The notes under the pieces are model-generated. The model was given only the letters and a program-made list of their open reading frames with translations. It did not search any database and had not been told where the DNA came from. Source: DRKI01 sp011051875 (GTDB taxonomy: Bacteria; Desulfobacterota; Desulfobulbia; Desulfobulbales; Desulfobulbaceae). From it: a stretch of 64,000 nucleotides of DNA. This document shows positions 19,901 through 28,838 of this stretch, in pieces. The stretch covers positions 85,839 through 149,838 of the forward strand of contig JALXDL010000054.1 in the NCBI GenBank assembly GCA_026990385.1, read 5' to 3'. The position numbers and the translations under genes are program-made. Numbering within the stretch: the stretch's first letter is position 1; every line of letters starts with the position of its first letter.

Positions 19901-19984
19901 AACCTGGGCGACACGCCGCTCATCGACATGATCGGGGGCATTCCGGACTTCAGCAGCACCCGGGTCCGGGTTGCCAGGATATAG
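16934..19984 (+). CDS. Molybdopterin oxidoreductase catalytic subunit, tetrathionate-reductase-like (TtrA)
   Basis: 1016 aa, the size of TtrA and longer than most PsrA/PhsA proteins. A twin-arginine signal (SGSRRTWLKTGVALAGLSLL) directs it to the periplasm. The N-terminal 4Fe-4S site is VCLGCNARCGNRAL with a fourth Cys at SPVCAKA. The likely molybdenum ligand is the Cys in GHTDICGLGFRMGN. C-terminal pterin-binding segments include THKMNVHTQSRTTCHRW and the nearby GLRDGDRVRIVSRSN. It is coupled to the Fe-S subunit, but no NrfD/TtrC-type membrane anchor follows; the next genes encode a transglutaminase-like protein and a TonB receptor. Substrate assignment rests on length and motif pattern only. 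Confidence 0.87.
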   Translation: MRSDRMATDRFSGSRRTWLKTGVALAGLSLLRPPSAAASEASGTDPRTIQQAPVARTGGEVRVVHSVCLGCNARCGNRALVRNGRLESFSGNPFHPYNHQGRPVPYATPVAQTLGRPSPVCAKAHDSINAVYNPYRVLLPLKRSGPRGSGRFEPIAWERLIAEVTGGGRLFAHLGEDRKIQGLRDLDSDAPLDPEAPELGPVRNRFVFMSGRMQSGRKEFIDRFVKHGLGSINRIGHTDICGLGFRMGNLALTEKKAVELKADPWGASYILVFGANIYEALQPGVNTYGAAIADRSARGEVQFVIIDPRAQRAAVHAHDWLPVRPGCDGALAMAMIRRMIEKRSYNRAYLAAPNPAAATALGHGCYCNATHLVIDDPGHPDHLRFLRSRHLAGTDGQPVDERWLVVDGENNPVPFDSVERAPLDRSLLVRDGRGRKIRVSTAFRMMRRAVMLHTMDEYARFCGIAGRRIERIADEFASHGTRAAVCQYHGAGNYAGGTHAAFAVAMLNCLVGSIGMRGGYMPSGGGGADPLKGAYDLKKFPGRRRPRGVRISREKACYEKSSEFARKKKATGSGYPAARPWFPFTRGGLSVETLAGMDAGYPYGCSILFTYFYDPLYSTPGGYRFRSTLMDSDRVPLHVSIDTCINESNLYADYIVPDVTYAEGQYGWLTPHAPALRFTGVRTPCIEPLTPATADGRPYCLETFLIDLAERAGLPGFGRETIAGPGGALLPLHRAEDFYVRAFANIALNSGLPEAPAEEKEFVENNYPVARFRDRLTRQQWRRTCYLLARGGLFSSYDQVFAGDRFRYGLERVVLFNEELAACRNALTGERFSGTLRWQPPADAAGRPLALEDRDYPFALVTHKMNVHTQSRTTCHRWTMELVPENFVVMHVDDARALGLRDGDRVRIVSRSNSRGITGRLRTGRSVRSGCVAVSFHYGHTQHGASRLTVARAEEVFLGGAAVTDEQGLVPDPKRGAGLNPNMVSRLDRNLGDTPLIDMIGGIPDFSSTRVRVARI

Positions 19985-20276
19985 GACAAGGAAAAAAGGA
20001 GACAGATCAGCGTGCGACTGCGGCGCAGGTGCCCCGTGGCCCTGCCTCCAAGGTGCGCGCCCGCCCCGTTCCCCTGCAAGCGGTTGCAGGGTGGCACAGC
20101 TGCACCCGCTTACAGTTCCTGTATGGATGCTGGGTGATTATCCCGTGACCGGTTGTGTTCCCCTGGTATTGCTCCGGGGTGTTTGGGACGGGCATGAACT
20201 GTTTTCATGGTTTGTTGCGGCTGGATGGCAATACCCCTCCAGCCTGCCGGGTATCAGAAAACAAGGAGAAAAGTAT

Positions 20277-21290
20277 ATGAAGAAGCGCATTCAGTACCTG
20301 TGGATTCTCTGCCTCCTGCTGCTGCCGGCAGCGGCCCTGGCAGCAAAGCAGAGCAGCGGCACCATTAGCATGGAGTTCGACCTGTCGGACCATGATCCGG
20401 ACCAGGAGGCCCGGCTGTGGATTCCCTATCCCCTGTCGGACGGGAACCAGCTGATAACGGATATCCGGGTCAGCGGTGACTATGCCGAGTCCGCGGTATA
20501 CTCGGACCGGAAATACTCCACCCCCATCCTCTATGCCCGCTGGCAGCCGGGGGCCCGGAGCCGCAAGCTGACCCTGAGCTTCCACGTGGTCCGCAACGAG
20601 GTTGTCCGCCGTGATTTTCCGGCCAGGGAAGGGGCATGGAACCGGGCCGACTTCGCCCGCTGGCTCGCCCCCACCAGCCTGGGGCCCATTGACGGCAGGG
20701 TCAGGGAGCTGGCCGGCCGGATCACCAGCGGCAAGACCACTGTCCTGGCCCGGGCCAGGGCGATCTATGACTGGATCTGCGACAACATGTACCGCGATCC
20801 CAAGACCCGCGGCTGCGGGGCAGGCAATGTCTGTGCCCTGCTCAGGAGACCGGGCGGCAAGTGTACCGATATCCACTCGGTCTTCGTGGCCCTGTGCCGC
20901 GCCGCCGGGGTGCCGGCCCGGGAGATCTTCGGTATCCGCCAGGGACGGAAGGATGTGCAGGACATCACTGCCTGGCAGCACTGCTGGGCCGAGTTCTACC
21001 TGCCCGGCTATGGCTGGGTGCCGGTGGATCCTGCCGATGTGCGCAAGATGATGCTCAAGTACAACCTCACCCTGGATGATCCCCGGACCAGGGAGTACCG
21101 GGATTATTTCTGGGGGGCCTGGGATGCCTACCGGGTCCGGCTGGCCGTGGGCCGTGATATCCGGCTCAACCCGCCGCAGCACGGTCCCCTGCTCAACACC
21201 TTCGGCTATCCCTATGCCGAGATCGGCGACCGGGTCCTGGACTGGCTCGATCCGGCCACCTTCCGCTATCATTTCACCTTCCGCCGCTGA
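20277..21290 (+). CDS. Exported transglutaminase-like protein
   Basis: 337 aa with a signal peptide (KKRIQYLWILCLLLLPAAAL). An N-terminal beta-rich domain (about 25-140) is followed by a transglutaminase-core domain: GGKCTDIHSVFVALCRAAG with the nucleophilic Cys, the histidine in WQHCWAEFYLPGYGW, and the Asp in VPVDPADV, a complete Cys-His-Asp triad. Such bacterial proteins act as periplasmic peptidases or crosslinkers; the substrate is unknown. AAGGAG stands about ten bases before the ATG. It is 292 bp after the molybdoenzyme gene on the same strand, so a shared transcript is possible. Confidence 0.88.
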   Translation: MKKRIQYLWILCLLLLPAAALAAKQSSGTISMEFDLSDHDPDQEARLWIPYPLSDGNQLITDIRVSGDYAESAVYSDRKYSTPILYARWQPGARSRKLTLSFHVVRNEVVRRDFPAREGAWNRADFARWLAPTSLGPIDGRVRELAGRITSGKTTVLARARAIYDWICDNMYRDPKTRGCGAGNVCALLRRPGGKCTDIHSVFVALCRAAGVPAREIFGIRQGRKDVQDITAWQHCWAEFYLPGYGWVPVDPADVRKMMLKYNLTLDDPRTREYRDYFWGAWDAYRVRLAVGRDIRLNPPQHGPLLNTFGYPYAEIGDRVLDWLDPATFRYHFTFRR

Positions 21291-21483
21291 GCATAATTCC
21301 GCGGTATCCACGGACCGGCCGGTCGCCGCACCATGGCACCGGCACGGTCCGCCGTTCTTTCCGCCTTGACATTGGTTGCCAGGTTTCAGAAAATAGAACC
21401 TGATGAATTGAAGGGGATCACCGGCTCCCCGGGGCATCCCGTGCGGATACCGGCGGGCCGGGAAGGCATGGTCCGGGCACGCG

Positions 21484-21498
21484 GATTTCCATTTTGCC
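21484..21498. repeat. Fragment of dispersed repeat block A
   Basis: GATTTCCATTTTGCC, a 15-base exact match to part of the block at 8088-8124, located just before the TonB-receptor start codon. Short enough to need a genome-wide check. Confidence 0.35.
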
Positions 21499-21507
21499 AG
21501 AGGTGTG

Positions 21508-23661
21508 ATGATCAAGGCGGGACAGGGGCTGTTTTCCGAAAATATCCGCCTCCGGTGGCGAGGGCGGCATTATCTTCACGGCCGGCCGGGGCGGGGCTCC
21601 GGTATATGGTCCGGTCATGCCGGGTTGGCGGGTGTTGTCTGCGCTGTGGGCCTGATGGCTGCCACCGGTTTCGCTGTTCCGGCCGGAGCCATGGAGCCGG
21701 TGGAGAAGTACATGGACCTGCCCCTGGAGGATCTCATGACGCTGCAGGTTGTCTCGGTCTCCAGGAAGAGACAGCAACTGGGCGAAGTGGCCTCGGCGGT
21801 CTTCGTCATCACCCGCGAGGATATTCACCGCTCCGGGGTCACCACTATTCCCGAGGCCCTGCGCATGGCGCCCGGGATCCAGGTGGCGCGCATCGATGCC
21901 AACAAGTGGGTCATTGCCAGCCGCGGTTTCGGCAGCCAGTTCTCCAACAAGCTGCTGGTCATGATCGACGGCCGCACCGTCTACAGCCCGTCCTATTCCG
22001 GGGTCTACTGGGATGCCCGGGATACCGTGCTCGAGGACATCGACCGGATCGAGGTGATCAGGGGGCCCGGGGCCAGTGTCTGGGGTGCCAACGCGGTCAA
22101 CGGCGTGATCAACATCATCACCAGGAACGCCTCCGAGACCCGGGGCGGCCTGATGGTGGCCGGAGCGGGAAACGAGGAAAAGGCCTTTGCCACCCTGCGC
22201 TACGGTGCCGCCCTGACTGACAGGGTCGATGGCCGCCTCTACCTGAAGTTCACCAGTCGTGACAGTTCGTATGCTCCCCTGCTCGGTGAGGACGGCGGTG
22301 ATGACTGGCAGGGGCTGCGCACCGGGTTCAGGATCGACGGGCGGTCCGGGGCAGGGGACACCTGGAAGCTGCAGGGCGATCTCTACAGCAACGACGAGAA
22401 CCAGCGGATCAATCTCTGGCAGGATCCCGCTGATCCGGCCAGCGCCACCTATGCGCCCTTTTACCTGGCGCGGGCCATACCCGACGATATCGATGCCTCG
22501 GGCGGCAACCTGCTCGGCAGGTGGGAGCGCCGTTTCTCTGGCGGCGGCAGTGCCAGCCTGCAAGTCTACTATGACCGGACCCGCCGCGCCGAGGCCTTTC
22601 TCACCCAGACCAATGACACCCTGGACATCGATTTCAACCACCGGTTCGGCATGTCCGGTAACCAGGAGATCATCTGGGGGCTGGGCTACCGGTATATCCG
22701 GGATGATTTCGACAACACCTTCATGGTCTCCTTTCTCCCCGACAGCCGGGATGTGGATCTCTTCAGCGCCTTTGTCCAGGACGAGATCGAACTGATGCCC
22801 GGGGCGCTGCGCCTGACCCTGGGTTCCAAGTTCGAGCACAACGATTACACCGGTTTCGAGATCCAGCCCACCGCCCGCCTCTCCTGGCTGATCAGTCGGC
22901 GGAGCACTGCATGGGGCGCGGTTTCCCGGGCCGTGCGCACACCGTCCCGCCTGGAGGACAGCGCCCTGATCATCAGCCAGATCGTGCCCCTGCCGCCGCC
23001 GTCCAGTCCGGCCGTGCTCTATGTCCATGGCGACAATGACTTCAGCGCGGAAAAACTGATCGCCTGGGAACTTGGCTACCGGCACCAGCCGTGCGAGAAC
23101 TTCTCCCTGGACCTGGCCCTGTTCTACAACGACTATGACGACCTGCAGACCTTTGAGCAACTCGGTTCCGGCTCACTCGTTGCCGATACCAGGTTCGGTA
23201 ACGGTATGAGGGCCCACAGCTACGGCCTGGAGCTGAGTGTCGACTGGTGGCCCCTGCAGTGGTGGCGCCTGCAGGGCAACTACAGCTACCTGGATATCTC
23301 CGCGACCCTGGACGCGAGCAGCAGGGACCTGGTCGGCTCGCCGCAGATGGTTTCGGGATCAAGCCCCATGAACCAGTTCTCCATCCGTTCCCTGATGAAC
23401 CTGGGAGAACATGTTGATTTTGATCTCTGGGTCCTGATGGTGGACAGGCTGGAGCGGCCCAGCTATTTCTGGGAAGACCAGGTGGACGGCTACGTGAGCG
23501 TCAATGCCCGGTTGGCCTGGCGGCCGTGGAAGAACGTGGAGCTTTCCCTGGTGGGGCAGAATCTTGCCGATGATCGGCACCTTGAGTACATCGGTGAGAA
23601 TCTCATTGTCCGGACCGAGGTTGAACGTTCGGTCTACGGCATGATCTGTCTGGAGTTCTGA
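21508..23661 (+). CDS. TonB-dependent outer-membrane receptor
   Basis: About 717 aa. A long N-terminal region with a late hydrophobic signal (AGLAGVVCAVGLMAATGFAV) precedes the plug domain: VSVSRKRQQLGEVASAVFVI, IPEALRMAPGIQVARID, ASRGFGSQFSNKLLVMIDGR and IEVIRGPGASVWGANAVNG. A 22-strand-type beta-barrel follows, ending in YGMICLEF with a terminal aromatic residue. It takes up a ligand at the expense of TonB/ExbBD energy. The wide colicin-receptor-like plug does not reveal the ligand. The ATG is preferred over a GTG one codon earlier; AGAGG lies upstream. The first bases before the start carry a piece of repeat block A. Confidence 0.9.
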   Translation: MIKAGQGLFSENIRLRWRGRHYLHGRPGRGSGIWSGHAGLAGVVCAVGLMAATGFAVPAGAMEPVEKYMDLPLEDLMTLQVVSVSRKRQQLGEVASAVFVITREDIHRSGVTTIPEALRMAPGIQVARIDANKWVIASRGFGSQFSNKLLVMIDGRTVYSPSYSGVYWDARDTVLEDIDRIEVIRGPGASVWGANAVNGVINIITRNASETRGGLMVAGAGNEEKAFATLRYGAALTDRVDGRLYLKFTSRDSSYAPLLGEDGGDDWQGLRTGFRIDGRSGAGDTWKLQGDLYSNDENQRINLWQDPADPASATYAPFYLARAIPDDIDASGGNLLGRWERRFSGGGSASLQVYYDRTRRAEAFLTQTNDTLDIDFNHRFGMSGNQEIIWGLGYRYIRDDFDNTFMVSFLPDSRDVDLFSAFVQDEIELMPGALRLTLGSKFEHNDYTGFEIQPTARLSWLISRRSTAWGAVSRAVRTPSRLEDSALIISQIVPLPPPSSPAVLYVHGDNDFSAEKLIAWELGYRHQPCENFSLDLALFYNDYDDLQTFEQLGSGSLVADTRFGNGMRAHSYGLELSVDWWPLQWWRLQGNYSYLDISATLDASSRDLVGSPQMVSGSSPMNQFSIRSLMNLGEHVDFDLWVLMVDRLERPSYFWEDQVDGYVSVNARLAWRPWKNVELSLVGQNLADDRHLEYIGENLIVRTEVERSVYGMICLEF

Positions 23662-23787
23662 TATCCCGGCCCGCCGGCATACACGGGCAGGCGCCCCGGT
23701 CTGCCCTGCGGGGTCCGTCCTCTCCCCGGAGGGCCGGGCGTACCGGGCAGGTCCATTTGCAGGCGCGTGAAACGCCCGGTTCAGGCT

Positions 23788-24615
23788 TCAGAGCCGTACG
23801 GTGAGCACGTCGCAGGGGGCAGCGTTGACAATGCCCGCGGCCACCGATCCGAGCAGCCGTTCCACCCCGCGCCGACCGTGGCTGCCGAGCACGATCAGGT
23901 CCACATCATGGGTGGCGGCAAAGTCGAGCAGGGTATGTTTCGGAGGGCCGGTGAGCAGGTGGATGCGGCCGGGATCCGTGATCTTGAGCTCTGCCGCAAG
24001 CCTGTCCAGCTGCCTGCGCGCCGCCTCGCGCACCTGCTGCTCCAGCTCGAATTCATCCACCACGCCGCCGTCGATGAAATCGCCGTAGAGGTAGAAATAT
24101 TCAACCACGTGCACCAGGCTGAGGCGGGCATTGTAGCGGTGGGCCAGTTCCAGGGCCCGCTCTGCGGCCCGGCCGGCGTGGGGCGAGAAATCCGTTGCCA
24201 GCAGGATATGGGCGTAGGGTTGCAGTGGTGCGGCCGGTCCGGGGGCTCCGGCCGTCTCGGGCTGCTGCAGCCACTGCAGGGCCTTTTCCCGCTCTGCAGC
24301 CGGAAAACAGCGCATCTCGGCGGTAAAGAAGACATTGGACGCCCTGATCATCCACTGCAGCCATTTCTTGTCCGTAACCACCGCGATACGTGCGAAATCG
24401 ACGTCATGGGCCAGGCCGAATTTCAGGTCGTCCCAGGCCGCCCGTGTCTCCCACCCCTCGAAGTCCGTCATGTCCACAAAGAGCAGGATCGGGCCCTGTT
24501 GCCTGAACAGTTCCTCAAGCTGTGGCAGGAATTGCCTGTAGTCCTCCTCTGTCAGCCTGCCGCTTGCCCTGACACCGATGACCCGGTCTGTTCCGATATT
24601 GATGATTTCCAGCAT
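23788..24615 (-). CDS. SpoIIAA-like/UspA fusion protein
   Basis: 275 aa in two domains. Residues 1-118 match the SpoIIAA-like (STAS-fold, DUF3478) family: MLEIINIGTDRVIGVRASGR, LLFVDMTDFEGWETRAAWDD, RIAVVTDKKWLQWMIRASNV. Residues about 135-275 form a universal stress protein domain: YAHILLATDFSPHAGRAAER, SLVHVVEYFYLYGDFID, and the nucleotide-site pattern VLGSHGRRGVERLLGSVAAG. The ATG is set by AAGGAGG eight bases upstream; an 11-codon longer frame is unlikely. Cytosolic. It lies 216 bp downstream of the P-type ATPase gene on the same strand, suggesting a link to ion or membrane stress. Confidence 0.88.
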   Translation of the reverse strand: MLEIINIGTDRVIGVRASGRLTEEDYRQFLPQLEELFRQQGPILLFVDMTDFEGWETRAAWDDLKFGLAHDVDFARIAVVTDKKWLQWMIRASNVFFTAEMRCFPAAEREKALQWLQQPETAGAPGPAAPLQPYAHILLATDFSPHAGRAAERALELAHRYNARLSLVHVVEYFYLYGDFIDGGVVDEFELEQQVREAARRQLDRLAAELKITDPGRIHLLTGPPKHTLLDFAATHDVDLIVLGSHGRRGVERLLGSVAAGIVNAAPCDVLTVRL

Positions 24616-24692
24616 TATTCCGTCCTCCTTGTGCCCCGGGTGGTTCAACCGCAGCCGTGTACCGGCGTGCTGTCACGCCGGTGTTCTCTCCA

Positions 24693-24706
24693 ACCTGAAT
24701 TGAGCG
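24693..24706. repeat. Fragment of dispersed repeat block A
   Basis: ACCTGAATTGAGCG, identical over 14 bases to 8084-8097, upstream of the SpoIIAA-like/UspA gene. About 100 bp further on, 24801-24822 in reverse complement resembles 8213-8240. Confidence 0.35.
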
Positions 24707-24831
24707 CTTCCCTCTGCACCAGGTTCATCCGGGCAGGCCGGCGGATCCATGGCCCGCCATGCCTGGTGGCCCTGGTCGGACGACGAAGGGTGCGGGCGAA
24801 CGTCTCCGTGCAGTCACCCCCATGCGGCCGG

Positions 24832-27303
24832 TTACCGGCCGCGAACGGGAAAGTTGCCTGGTGTAAATGAATTTTTGATGTTTTTCAAGAAGTTGCGGTG
24901 CCTGCCAATCCGGTTTTTCAGGTGCCGGTAGACCTGGACCTTGACCACGTCCGTAAGCAGGGCCGACAGGATGGAATAGGTCCAGATAAGGGCGATCTCG
25001 GGCCAGGTGATGGGGGTGATAAACCCGAACCCGTACCGGGCGAGCAGGGTTGCCGCGATCTTGGTGATGACCGCGGACCAGACCATGATCGGCGCCGGCC
25101 ACGGCCGTTTCCAGAAGTGCTCCTTGCTCCTGGCCACGAACAGGACCAGGTGGCCGGCCACCGCCATCTTCAGGAAGACGTAGGTCTGGATCTGGGGCAC
25201 GTCCAGGTGCAGCCAGTCGATGGCGATGAGCAGCATACCGAAACTCCCCAGCACGCCGACGATTCCCATGGAGGTCGCCACCACGATCACCTGCTGCATG
25301 TTCCAGCGAACCGGCTGTTTCTCCAGGCCGGTGTGGTCGTAGGCGATGGCCATGATGGGGACATCGTTGAGAAAGGCGAGCAGGATGATCATGATGGCCG
25401 TGATGGGATAGAAATTGAAAAAGATCATGGCCAGGACCACGAAGAACATGATGCGGATGGTCTCGCTGATCCGGTAGATGGCATAGGAGTTCATCCGCTC
25501 GAAGATCCGCCGCGCCTCCTCCATGGCGGTGACGATCACCGACAGGCCGGGCGAGGTAAGCACCAGGTCGGACGCGGCCCGGGCCGCATCGGTGGCGCCG
25601 CTGACCGCGATGCCCACGTCGGCCTGCTTGAGGGCCGGCGCGTCATTGACGCCGTCACCGGTCATGCCGGTGATGTGGTTGCGGCCCTGCAGGATCTTGA
25701 CAATGGCAAACTTGTGTTCCGGAAAGACCTCGGCAAAGCCGTCCGCCTTTTCCACTTTTTCGCCGATACCGGCCCTGGCGGCAAGGGTGGTGTCCTGGAC
25801 CGGCAGGATGTCGGAGCGCAGGATGTTGGTCCCCAGTCCCAGTTTGCCGGCGATCTGGCGGGCGATGGCGACGTTGTCGCCGGTCACCATCTTGATGTTG
25901 ACGCCATATTCCCTGGCCTGGGCAATGGTTCTGGCCGAGTCTTCCCTGGGCGGGTCAAACAGGGACAGGATACCGAGAAAGCTCCAGGACGCATCGCCCT
26001 CCTTTTTCACGCCCACGGCAAGGGCGCGGTATCCCCGGGCGGCGAACTCGTCCACCACCTGCTGGGCCCGTTTGCGGTCAGCCTCGTCCAGGTCGGCCAT
26101 TGCCATGATCACCTGCGGCGCACCCTTGGTCACCCGGAAGGTGTTGCCGTCCGCGTCGCGCACAGTGGCCTCGGTCCGCTTGCGGACCGGGTCAAAAGGA
26201 ATAAAATTCGTCTGGGTATAGAACCGCAGCCTGGTCTTGTCAAGGCCCTGCAGCACGGCCTCGTCAATGGCGTCCCGGTTTTCGGCCCGGGAAGCGAGGG
26301 ATGCCATGAGCAGCACCTCCTGGGCATCGGCGGCCTTGAATGTCCGGATGTCGCCCAGGGCCAGTTTGTTCTGCGTCAGTGTCCCGGTCTTGTCCGAACA
26401 GAGGATGTCCATGCTGGCCATCTCCTCGATGGATTCCAGCCGGGTGACGATGGCCTTTTTCTTTGACAGCAGCATGGCGCCCACGGCCATGGTCATGGAG
26501 AGGACCGCCGGCATGGCCACGGGAATGGAGGCAACGGTCAGGATCAGGGCGAACTGGATCAGGTCGAGCCAGGGTGCGTGCCGATGGAGCTGGACCAGGA
26601 TCAGTATGGCTACCAGGACCAGGCTGACATAGATCAGGTAGTCGCCGATGGTGAGCACGGCCTTCTGGAAGTGGGAGACGGTCTTGGCCTGTTCCACCAG
26701 GCCGGCGGTCTTGCCGAACCGGGTGTTCTTGCCCGTGGCCGTCACCTCGGCCAGGACCTCGCCCTGCTTGACCACGGTACCGGAGAAAACCTCCTCGCCG
26801 TTTTTCTTGGTTACCGGCAGGGATTCCCCGGTGAGCGCCGACTGGTCCACGCTGAGATAGTCGCCCTCGATGATCCTGGCGTCGGCCGGAACCACGTCCC
26901 CGAGCCGGATGCGCACGATGTCGCCCGGCACCAGGCCGATGGCGTCAATGACCTTCCACGCGCCGTCCCGCAGGACCCGTGCCTTCTGGGCCAGTTCCTT
27001 CTTCAGGGCCTCCACCGCGTTGCTGGCCGTGTACTCCTGCCAGAAACCGACGCCTGCATTGAAGATCAGCAGGGCGATGATGATGAAGAAGTCCGGCCAG
27101 TGCCGGACCAGTGCGGAGAGGATGGCCGCCACTTCGATCATCCAGGGGATGGGCCCCCAGAAGTAGCCAAGCAGCATCCTGATGAAAGAGACCTTTTTTT
27201 CTTCCAGGGCATTGGGGCCATACTGCTGCAGGCGTCTCCCTGCTTCCGCGGAACTCAGTCCCCTGGAGCTGTCCGTGCCGGTGGGTGGTGTGGTTGCGCT
27301 CAT
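24832..27303 (-). CDS. Plasma-membrane-type proton-translocating P-type ATPase (type IIIA)
   Basis: 823 aa. It carries the P-type ATPase signatures in order: an N-terminal cation-ATPase region, actuator TGESLPVTK, the phosphorylation site CSDKTGTLTQNKL, and the hinge GDGVNDAPALKQADVGIAVS. Roughly ten membrane segments are visible. The layout without N-terminal metal-binding domains, and motifs such as ILTVASIPVAMPAVLSMTMA, place it in the H+-ATPase (type IIIA) group found in fungi, plants, archaea and some bacteria. It would export protons at the inner membrane. The start is the ATG giving MSATTPPTGTD, with GGAG upstream; a longer frame reaches 27420. Confidence 0.92.
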   Translation of the reverse strand: MSATTPPTGTDSSRGLSSAEAGRRLQQYGPNALEEKKVSFIRMLLGYFWGPIPWMIEVAAILSALVRHWPDFFIIIALLIFNAGVGFWQEYTASNAVEALKKELAQKARVLRDGAWKVIDAIGLVPGDIVRIRLGDVVPADARIIEGDYLSVDQSALTGESLPVTKKNGEEVFSGTVVKQGEVLAEVTATGKNTRFGKTAGLVEQAKTVSHFQKAVLTIGDYLIYVSLVLVAILILVQLHRHAPWLDLIQFALILTVASIPVAMPAVLSMTMAVGAMLLSKKKAIVTRLESIEEMASMDILCSDKTGTLTQNKLALGDIRTFKAADAQEVLLMASLASRAENRDAIDEAVLQGLDKTRLRFYTQTNFIPFDPVRKRTEATVRDADGNTFRVTKGAPQVIMAMADLDEADRKRAQQVVDEFAARGYRALAVGVKKEGDASWSFLGILSLFDPPREDSARTIAQAREYGVNIKMVTGDNVAIARQIAGKLGLGTNILRSDILPVQDTTLAARAGIGEKVEKADGFAEVFPEHKFAIVKILQGRNHITGMTGDGVNDAPALKQADVGIAVSGATDAARAASDLVLTSPGLSVIVTAMEEARRIFERMNSYAIYRISETIRIMFFVVLAMIFFNFYPITAIMIILLAFLNDVPIMAIAYDHTGLEKQPVRWNMQQVIVVATSMGIVGVLGSFGMLLIAIDWLHLDVPQIQTYVFLKMAVAGHLVLFVARSKEHFWKRPWPAPIMVWSAVITKIAATLLARYGFGFITPITWPEIALIWTYSILSALLTDVVKVQVYRHLKNRIGRHRNFLKNIKNSFTPGNFPVRGR

Positions 27304-27452
27304 GATCAGAATCTCCGTGTTGCGTCGTTGCCTGTCCTTTTCTGGCGGTGACCGGTCCGCCGTGGTGTGTCCGTGCCGCGATCGTAACCGGTCACGGGGT
27401 ATCCAATGACCCGGACTCAATGCAGGGCCTGCCGGCGGTCTCCTTTCCGGTG

Positions 27453-28457
27453 TCAGCCATCCAGCCGGCTTGCCAGCTCGAACAGCCGTCTTGAATAGCC
27501 ATACTCGTTGTCATACCAGACCTGGACCTTGGCCATCCGTCCCTGGACCACCCGGGTGGATAGGGCATGGACGATCCCGGAGCGGGGATCGCCGATGATA
27601 TCGGAGGAGACCAGTTCCTCCTCCGAGTACCCGAGGATACCCTGCAGGGGAGGCTGTCCGGCAGCCCGCCGGAAGGCCTCGTTCACCTCGTCCTCCGTGA
27701 CATTCCTGGCCAGGAGGGCGTTGATGTCGGTCAGGGCGCCGTCCGCCACGGGCGCCCGCACGGCTATGGCGCGCAGCCGGCCCTTGAGCGCGGGCAGGAC
27801 CATGGCCGTGGCCTTGTCCGACCCGGTGCTGGTCGGGATGAGATTCACGGCGGCGGCCCGGCCGCGGATCGGTTTTTTCGCCGGCCGGTCCACCAGCCCC
27901 TGGGTGGCGGTATAGGCATGGATGGTGGTGACCAGGGCCATGTCCACCCCGAAGTTGTCCAGCAGGACCTTCATGGCAGGGGCCAGTGAATTGGTGGTGC
28001 AGGAGGCATTGGAGATGACCCGGTGCCGGTCGGGGTCGTAACCGTCATCGTTGACCCCCATGACCACCGTGTAGTCTGCGTCCGGCGAGGGTGCGCTGAT
28101 CACCACCCTGCCGGCGCCGGCATCGAGATGCCGGGCCGCGTCCCTGCGGTGGACGAAACGGCCGGTGCATTCCAGGACCACGTCAACGTCCAACTCCTGC
28201 CATGGCAGCCTGTCTGGTTCGGTGATGGCGGTTATGCGGATAGCCCGGTCGCCAAGTCGGAGTCCGTCGTTCGTCGCGGTCACGGGAAAGCGGGCCCTGC
28301 CATGGACCGAGTCATATTTCAGCAGATAGGCCAGGTCACGGGTGGGAACCAGGTCATTGGCGGCCACGATCTCCACCCCCTGCGGCGTCTCTTCCATGTA
28401 GTGCCGGAGGACCAGGCGGCCGATCCTGCCCAGTCCGTTGATTGCCAGACGTGTCAT
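27453..28457 (-). CDS. gap: Glyceraldehyde-3-phosphate dehydrogenase, type I
   Basis: 334 aa. The nucleotide-binding N-terminus is MTRLAINGLGRIGRLVLRHY, the catalytic motif is SNASCTTNSLAP with the active-site Cys, and C-terminal segments include WYDNEYGYSRRLFELASR. It oxidises glyceraldehyde-3-phosphate to 1,3-bisphosphoglycerate in glycolysis, or the reverse. GGGAGGAAAAC precedes the ATG; a reading 24 codons longer has no support. No other glycolytic genes adjoin. Located 149 bp upstream of the P-type ATPase gene, same strand. Confidence 0.96.
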   Translation of the reverse strand: MTRLAINGLGRIGRLVLRHYMEETPQGVEIVAANDLVPTRDLAYLLKYDSVHGRARFPVTATNDGLRLGDRAIRITAITEPDRLPWQELDVDVVLECTGRFVHRRDAARHLDAGAGRVVISAPSPDADYTVVMGVNDDGYDPDRHRVISNASCTTNSLAPAMKVLLDNFGVDMALVTTIHAYTATQGLVDRPAKKPIRGRAAAVNLIPTSTGSDKATAMVLPALKGRLRAIAVRAPVADGALTDINALLARNVTEDEVNEAFRRAAGQPPLQGILGYSEEELVSSDIIGDPRSGIVHALSTRVVQGRMAKVQVWYDNEYGYSRRLFELASRLDG

Positions 28458-28838
28458 GACGTTTTCCTCCCTTGTTGCTGAGACCTTGAGATGGATGGCA
28501 GATAACGGAACAGCCTGCCGGCTTTGCAAGTACTCCGGATGCGTAATTGTTCACCGGGGCGCTGTCAGCTTGGCATTCTCTCCAAATTGCAAACAGTTTC
28601 CCCGGGTACCGCCCCATGGCGCCCGTGCGGCGGCGATAACGCGGCAGCCGCGCAAACACCGGTCATCTGTCGCAACCGCAGGTTCACGCCACACAGAATC
28701 ACCGCCAGGCACGCTCCCCGGGGCCGGACATGGCGAAGGTCCATGCAGCCACTGACATTGCAGCTAATGACATATATGAGCACCATTGTCTGAAATGGCA
28801 ACCGGGGCAGTCAGATTTCTCCTGTCGACACAGGTGGA
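28458..28838. other. Gene-free stretch upstream of gap
   Basis: 381 bp between the gap start and the end of the stress-type gene. The frames present are short and lack ribosome-binding sites. I see no terminator, repeat or recognisable promoter that I would defend. Confidence 0.5.
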
